From NCBI GenBank assembly GCA_028023455.1, contig JAQFVV010012395.1:11096154-11160153 (forward strand): 64,000 nucleotides of DNA, written 5' to 3'. The DNA is from Epiperipatus broadwayi. Its lineage: Eukaryota; Onychophora; Udeonychophora; Euonychophora; Peripatidae. The first letter of the stretch is position 1; each line of letters opens with the position of its first letter. Positions 57,990-64,000 of this stretch are shown here, piece after piece. The notes below the pieces were generated by a model. That model was not told where the DNA came from and searched no databases. It saw only the letters and a program-made list of their open reading frames with translations. The position numbers and the translations under genes are program-made.

Positions 57990-60081
57990 CACAGGCACAT
58001 AAAGTATTTTTTAAGATGGAATTTGGACAAGTACATTATTTGAAGGCAAGGTATGATGTTTATCGAGGGTGATTTGAAAAACTTGCAGTTGTTTTGTAAT
58101 ATACTATTTTATATTATATTATAAATATAAACATCCATAATGACATCTTCAAACAAGAAATAAAAAATATGAAAATAGAGTGCTTCAAGATAACTAGGAA
58201 GAGGAATATTTTGTTGTGTTATGTTAAAAAGGTTCAGAAACATTTTGAGAAAGTATCACTTTGAAAAAATACTTTGATCATCATTGAACCCCAAAGCATA
58301 AATCGTTTAAAGACATTTTTTCTCATGGATCTTTAATGAGAAGTGAAAAAAATAGCTTTCTTCAAGAAACCATTGCAATGACAACAAAGTGTTATGCCAG
58401 TGGTGATTTCATTTGAAATTTATTATATATTTGGCAAAAATATGAAACCATTTATGGCCGCTAAAGTTCTGAAAGAATGTTTCGATTAAGTCAAATAATA
58501 TTTTATAGCTTTTGGGAACAGTTGCACTGTACAGTGCTAGAAAGATTGTTTTGTAAATGCTTCCAATATATTATCTGATTTTCAAATATTATTACAAATT
58601 AAGAAACTACTACACTCAGATTTCACCTGCATTAGATGCACTGAAGATATTGCAAAACATATTTGTGATAATATAATAGATTTGAAAAAATGCAAATATT
58701 TTCACTTGGTATTTCAGCAACATCACAATGTGCCATTTTTGATAGATAGTGTACTGAACAGAATTTAATTCATGAAGATTTTTTGAGATTTCTTTCTATG
58801 ATGGATCAAACCAAAGGCGGTGATTTTCTTGATAATATTATAATTTTTGGGGGGAAGAAATAATATTATATTAAAAACTTGGTTATATGCATTGATGGAT
58901 ATCCTTCAATGATTAGATCTAAAAAGGGAATTGTTTCCTATTAAAAAAGCCATACAATTTAATAAATCTCTTATCATTTCACTGTTTAATTCATCAAGAA
59001 AACTTGGGAGCAAATATAATCCATTAAAAAGTAGATGCTGTGATGAAAATTGTCATGAACATTGTGAATTGTATTCAAGCCTGAGAATTAAAACACAGAA
59101 AATTTAAAAATCTTTTGGAAGAAATAAATAGTAATTATGGGTTCATATTTTGGTGAAGCTTCTAAGCAGAGATAAAGTTTGGATCACATTTTTTCATTAT
59201 GACATAAAATTATTTCATTCTTACAAAAAAATAATTAAGTTTATAATGAGTTGGACAATGATGGATGGCGGTGTCTTTTGGCATTTTTTTTTTTATGCAA
59301 CATCATAGAAAATCTTTGTGGTTGTAATATTAGTTTATAAGGCAAAAATAAAATTATTACACAAAATGGCAAATAAAGTATTTGGGTTTAAAGAAAAACT
59401 AAGTATTTATTACCAAAAGATATAAAAACAAATACTATATCATTTCTCAACATTAACAAAGGCTAAGCAAGATGTCACTATTATTTCTTCAAAAACCTGT
59501 ACCATCATTTCAAATTACTTAGCTGCCTAATTGAAATAATTTAAAAGCAGATTGTGAGATTAGAAATAAAACTATTACACAATCAATTACATTTGGACAT
59601 GATTATGCTAGACTATTTGATGAATTTGTTGAATTTAAAACTGACATGAATTTGGGTTTTTTTTTTTAAAAAGAGGGAAAGGAATATATGGAATTTTGGA
59701 AATTAGTGCCTGAGAAATATAACTGTCAAAAAGTGTGCACAAATGTTGCTTACATTGTTTCCTCAAAATATCTTTGTGAATCATCTTATTTGAAAATGAA
59801 ATATGTGAAGAACATATATAGAAATAAACTTACTGATTCACATCTTGATATATTCAGAATAGCACATAGCACTTATAAACCGGATTTATCTAAAATTGTT
59901 AAAAGTTTACATCAATATCAAAAATCACATTAATATTTAAATAAATGTTTCAATCAAGTAAAGGTTTTTATGTTTTAATTGTTAATTATAAGGCATAATA
60001 CAGTAGTCTACAACTTATAGCACACACGAATTGAGAATTCAGACATTTTTTCATGTGGTACTAACCAGTTGTCGACCGCTG
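57990..60081 (+). mobile_element. Decayed hAT transposon encoding a ZBED5/SCAND3-like transposase
   Basis: Frameshifted plus-strand fragments follow the order of this transposase group: MAAKVLKECF, a KCKYFHL segment (the kKckyFSlalDEStD region), CIDGYPSM (tTDGcpaM), IVMNIVNCIQA then ELKHRKFKNLLEEINSNYG, and a C-terminal block at 59688-59933. The right end ...GTCGACCGCTG at 60081 gives an inverted CAGCGGTCGAC terminus typical of hAT. The left terminus was not located. Confidence 0.8.
59688..59933 (+). pseudogene. hAT transposase C-terminal (dimerisation) remnant
   Basis: The 81-codon frame has EFWKLVPEKYN, SSKYLCESSYLKMKYVKN then IYRNKLTDSHLD, and ends PDLSKIVKSLHQYQKSH. It matches the FWk.v..eyp / StY.CE..FS.mk.iKnkyRs.Ltd.hL / Pd...l....Q.SH layout of hAT C-termini. 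The frame is open but detached from a broken upstream part, so it cannot make a full enzyme. Confidence 0.85.
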
Positions 60082-60480
60082 ATATAGCATGCTGCGACCT
60101 GCTTGATATAGCAAACAAATATATATGGCCCAGGAAAAAAAGTTTAATATGACTGTTCTAGAGCAGTTGCTGGTACATGAAAAATAATCAATAATGGTGG
60201 ACATAAAAAAAAAATAAATCATAAAAATATCATAGAAACGTTTTTTCCTATAATTCATAAAAATTATTTTAATTAATAATATTGTAAAGTTGTTAATATG
60301 TACAGTCGATAACGATCTTTAATGTTAATGATAAAATTGAAAGTATGATTAAGAAATTAGATTTTCGAAAACAATCAACCGGAAGTATTCGAAACTCTAC
60401 TAATTTTTTTATTTGAAAATAAGGTTAGTCTGTCTCAAGATATACGAGAAAATATAATAGCACATTTAACTGGATTAAAA

Positions 60481-60894
60481 TTGTCTTTCATGGAATATTT
60501 TCCAAAACCCAAAAACACAAATGATAATTGGATTTCAAACCCCTTCTATTCAGAAAATTTAGAAAAAGCTACATCATTATCAATAAAGGATAAAAAAATT
60601 TTAATAGAATTATCATGTGACAGAACTTTACAAGTAGAATTCACACGACACAATCTAATTAATTTTTGGTTAAACATTAAAGAATATGAACAACTTTCTG
60701 AGAAAGCTCTTAAATTATTATTACCATTTATTAGTATGGAATTAGTAGGAAGAGCTTTTTCTTTATATATATTTTTTAAAAATAAGTATCGAAACAGATT
60801 GAACGCAGCTGTAGACTTAAGGATATATCTCGCATCTTTTGAACCAAATTTTAAAAAATTATGTTGTTCGAAACAAGCACAAGAATCTCATTAA
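60481..60894 (+). CDS. hAT transposase C-terminal fragment, ZBED5/SCAND3-like
   Basis: 137 codons in an uninterrupted frame, starting upstream of an in-frame Met (MEYFP) with a TTG-initiated extension. Segments include DRTLQVEF, NFWLNIKEYEQLSEKALKLL (the fW....eyp.Ls..Al..LLpF block), VGRAFSLYIFFKNKYRNRLN (the FS...iK.kyRnrL block) and a C-terminal LCCSKQAQESH (the c...Q...SH end). The usual StYlCE motif reads SMELVGRA, so the CE pair is lost. The catalytic N-terminal two thirds are absent, so it is not an active transposase. Openness suggests recent origin. Confidence 0.75.
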   Translation: MSFMEYFPKPKNTNDNWISNPFYSENLEKATSLSIKDKKILIELSCDRTLQVEFTRHNLINFWLNIKEYEQLSEKALKLLLPFISMELVGRAFSLYIFFKNKYRNRLNAAVDLRIYLASFEPNFKKLCCSKQAQESH

Positions 60895-61015
60895 ATTTAT
60901 TTTATAAAAATATTTGATTATGATAAGAAAATATATTAATTGTTTTTTTATAATTTTGTGTTTTTATTAAAACCCTCTATTAGTAAACGAAATATGACAA
61001 AACAGTAGATAAATA

Positions 61016-61405
61016 ATGAGTCGGATCAAGGCAAATCAATCTAAATTATTTAATTTGAAAGAATGTATCAGAAAAGGATCATACCCAGAAATTAGACTCT
61101 CATTAATTCTTGATCATCTATTGTGGATTACTAGATGTAAGTTAGTATTTAATCATCAAAATTTTAATCCTATTAACTTCATGCAGAACAATATAAAGAA
61201 AACAAGAACAAGAGATAGCCTGATAACCCGAGGTTATTTTTACTATGACTTGGGACATGCTGGATTTATCCTCTCCATGGCCCAACCAATAGCAAGATGC
61301 TCCGAAAAAGAGAAAACAGACTCAAATTCGGGAAAACCAAATGAAGGAATGAGAAAACACTTTGAACAAAATATGTACCAAATAACCTTTAATGTAATAA
61401 TGTAA
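61016..61405 (+). CDS. Open frame of unknown function inside the hAT element
   Basis: 129 codons, Met start at 61016 after an in-frame stop, ending TAA at 61403-61405. Composition is ordinary protein-like: basic, with a MSRIKANQSK start, DHLLWITRCKLVFNHQNFNP, a YFYYDLGHAGFILSMAQPIA segment and a charged tail. The LLW.TRCKLVFNHQ part faintly recalls the W...R...vF segment of some LINE C-termini, but I do not assign it. It lies downstream of, and in the same orientation as, the transposase fragment, within the TSD-bounded element. Confidence 0.4.
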   Translation: MSRIKANQSKLFNLKECIRKGSYPEIRLSLILDHLLWITRCKLVFNHQNFNPINFMQNNIKKTRTRDSLITRGYFYYDLGHAGFILSMAQPIARCSEKEKTDSNSGKPNEGMRKHFEQNMYQITFNVIM

Positions 61406-61717
61406 TCTTTAATAAATTATTTTGAAAAAAATATGAAACTTTGAACAAACACATACATATAAATATGTTACAGTGAGTTTATAATTTCAGTGAGTTTATA
61501 ATCCGGTATGACGTTTAGGCATGTTTCAATGTAATTTGTCTCATGTGATGTGAATACGTACATGGTCACCCTATAATATTCATAATGCAAATAAAATAAC
61601 ACACTCGCAATAACAAATTTTATGAAATACAATCATTTTTACGAAGTGGTAGAATTTAGCGTGAGGTACTACCAAGTGGTACGTGAGCAAAAAAGGTTGG
61701 GAAACGCTGTTCTAGAG

Positions 61718-64000
61718 TAAAAAGGAATTCGCCCCTCCCCAATAGACATTTTTCTCAGTGAAGAATTATTATCATTGGAATAAATTCTTCAATTGAAAAC
61801 TCAAACTGTCATTTTTAATTCATGGATGTCATCTCTTGAGTGATTAATCGATTATTTTATTAGATTTGTAGATTTAAAAAAAAGCATTTGTTTGCTATTA
61901 GAGAACAGTCAGAGTATTGGATTTCTAAAAAAAAAGATCAGTTAGCATTAATGTAAATCATGAAATAACAAAACTCCCATTCATACATAAAAGATTATTG
62001 AAACACATGCTTCAAGTTTTGATTTTCAGTAATTTCCTTTAATCCTTCTTAATTCCAGAATAATTAAAATAAAAAATAAATCATGTTATATGTGACATGC
62101 TGTTTGCCTTTTTCTAATACCAGAAGCTCTCACAACTATAGCAACTATTAAGCTATGCATATTATTCAGATGATTGCAATTGAGATCAAGTCAAAACAGT
62201 GGTACTATGACAATAAGCAAATACATATTGGGAAAAAGCTGAAAATTTTCTCATATATATAATAATGACAATAAGTAATAGCTACATAATGAGCTAAAAC
62301 ATTCATAACTAATTAATAAAATGATTGAAGCTAAAAAATAAATAAAAAGTATACAGATGATTAAAAGCAAAAAAGAATTCATATAAGTATTGAACCAATA
62401 TTCAACTAATATTTATGTGTTGATGATGAATTATATTGTTGAAATTAAAAATTATAGAATCTTGGATTTTATACAATTAAAGAGATTAGCTGCTAACCTG
62501 AAATCTATTATGTATTAGATCATTTGATATAACAATAGAGATTTAATCCATAGTTACACATTTATTTTAATTTTAAATGCTGCCACATTAATTCTATTAT
62601 TGAAAGTTAAAACATCTTACTTGCTTGAATAATGCATCAAATTTGAATAAATATCACTTGAAATATTAAATAAATATGTGGTTTATTGCTCAATAGTTTA
62701 TAGAAAGTGTGAGTATTGGGACGGAGCTCATCTGTGAACAGCGAGTGAATTCCAGAATCTGCCAATTTACTACCACACCAAAAAAGGAAAATTTTTGCAA
62801 TAATATGAAAAATTACTATAAAATATCACAAATCAATTAGCTCACATTTAATTTCTATACAATAGCAGTAATGCAAATATTTTAGTCCAAATACATCTGC
62901 AATCATATTCAGATTAAATGTAAATTAGATAAATCACAGTACTTAGTTTCCATTTCTATAAATAGTTCTTTTGTCAAATAGCTATTTATGCCAGTAATTA
63001 GCTTATAATTGAAATTAGTAAAATACATAATTACTAATCTAATGTCAAATTTATATATCTAAGGAAACAAGTCAATTTGAATTTAAAACTAATTTAAAAA
63101 TATCAATCCGTAGTCTTGAATAACAGATAAAAGAACCTGGATGGTGCAACAATAGTTTATTCTCAATAAGCTTGAAGCTATTCTGAAAATCTGTTTTGGC
63201 TCTAACATATAGTATTCAATGATTATTCATGATAACGTACGTTGAAGACAATATAATTGTCAAATGCTAATACTAAATAGGTCTAATCACTTAAAAGTTA
63301 TCTTTAAGCTATCTTAAATTTTTTTTCATAGAACTATAAAAAATGACTTCCAAGCTGAAGGTATAAGAGATCATACAGCCTTGAAAGATATATAACCTTC
63401 TAAAATATTGGTTAAAAAATGAGGTGGTATTAGATTTATACTTTCATTTTTCTTACATCTTTTCCATAACATTTCGACTCTCATTAGCGGATAAAAAAAG
63501 AGAGAGAAAGTATAAAATAAGATATAATGTGCTCGCAGTAATTTGTAAATATGCTCTTTGCAGCTGTCAATTAACATTGACAAATATATATGTATTAACA
63601 GTAAACTCGGTAAAATTTGATGTTTGCAAAATATAGACTGCGTGAAAAAAAAAAAAAACTTAAATTCAAAATGCTATTTATTTTCAAAAACAAAAAGTAA
63701 TATATATATTCGTTTAGTAAAAATGTAAGAATAACAATCAATATGAATACAATACAATTTGATTTCAATACTTCCTGGAATTGCGTCATGGCTTCCAAGT
63801 TCCAACCAATCAAAGCATGAGAACGAAACACAAAACAAAAATTAATGCTGTTTTTAAGAGGGCGCCTTCAGCTTTGTCTAAACAACACATGACTTGTGAT
63901 GTCATAAATTGATGTTCGCCATTTTTTTTTTTGGTGTTAAAAACCATCAAATACTTTTCAAAGATTTATATTTTAAATGTTTTTTAGGTGGGACAAAGTC
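61718..64000. other. AT-rich right end of the window, nothing assigned
   Basis: No transposon ends or coding motifs were recognised. 63770-63900 is less AT-rich, with CCAATCA, GGGCGCC and TGATGTCA motifs that could belong to a promoter of a gene beyond the window. The overlapping short frames at 63371-63831 on both strands are not convincing. Confidence 0.4.

Larger units (their letters stand above)
60164..61709 (+). mobile_element. Internally deleted hAT element, 1.55 kb, 8-bp TSD
   Basis: A perfect 8-bp TSD TTCTAGAG lies at 60156-60163 and 61710-61717. The right end inverted reads CAGCGTTTCCCAACC, a standard hAT terminus. The left end, CAGTTGCTGGTACATGAAAAA, is less similar but matches, with a gap, the inverted end of the neighbouring hAT (CAG...CTGGTTAGTACCACATG). 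It carries two open frames. Confidence 0.75.

Overview
The window looks like a very AT-rich nuclear scaffold (roughly three quarters A+T by eye) from an invertebrate animal. The host gene has a spliced exon-intron structure with GT-AG borders, the intergenic DNA is packed with decayed transposons, and the one recognisable host gene is a clear but diverged orthologue of an animal secreted protein. I cannot fix the phylum from sequence alone.

Host gene. Four plus-strand exons (2868-2931, 3011-3120, 6580-6677, 32492-32533) join in frame to encode the C-terminal part of follistatin-like 1 (FSTL1): the cysteine-rich VWC-like module, an acidic/Thr-Ser linker, a helical segment and a lysine-rich tail. 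All four acceptors, three donors and the phases agree. The N-terminal signal peptide, follistatin/Kazal and EF-hand exons must lie upstream of the window. The last intron is about 25.8 kb and separates only the final 13 codons and the 3' UTR from the rest.

Transposon landscape, left to right. 1-100: 3' end of a LINE. 12.5-15.2 kb: a nest of LINE fragments, a tRNA-headed SINE and several copies of a foldback retroposon that carries hammerhead-ribozyme sequence. 17.5-19.4 kb: two hAT-type MITEs and one tRNA SINE, all with target-site duplications (TSDs). 19.7-24.8 kb: LINE fragments flanking a short non-autonomous LTR element (TRIM-like) whose LTRs contain a minisatellite. 25.3-31.6 kb: a palindromic MITE, more hammerhead elements, and an RTE-like LINE relic broken by a solo LTR and a hammerhead element. 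34.4-36.8 kb and 42.5-46.2 kb: LINE 3' ends joined to hammerhead elements, a LINE reverse-transcriptase relic and a second SINE copy. 49.8-51.3 kb: a Tigger/pogo relic with a nested MITE. 52.0-57.4 kb: a decayed minus-strand Ty3/gypsy element with both LTRs, one LTR interrupted by a hAT MITE. 58.0-61.7 kb: two hAT transposase relics, the second bounded by an 8-bp TSD.

Most unusual signal. About ten copies of one palindromic element of about 0.26-0.40 kb occur between 12.7 and 44.3 kb. One copy (13682-13723) keeps every catalytic-core base of a type I hammerhead ribozyme with a two-base-pair helix III. Four insertions are bounded by 11-16 bp TSDs, which points to target-primed retroposition and not cut-and-paste. 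Two or three copies are joined, in the same orientation, to 5'-truncated tails of one LINE family. Hammerheads are known in Penelope-like elements and in animal retrozymes; the foldback form and the LINE chimeras are the parts worth following up.

No rRNA gene, functional tRNA gene or CRISPR array was seen. The long unassigned AT-rich stretches are listed as such.
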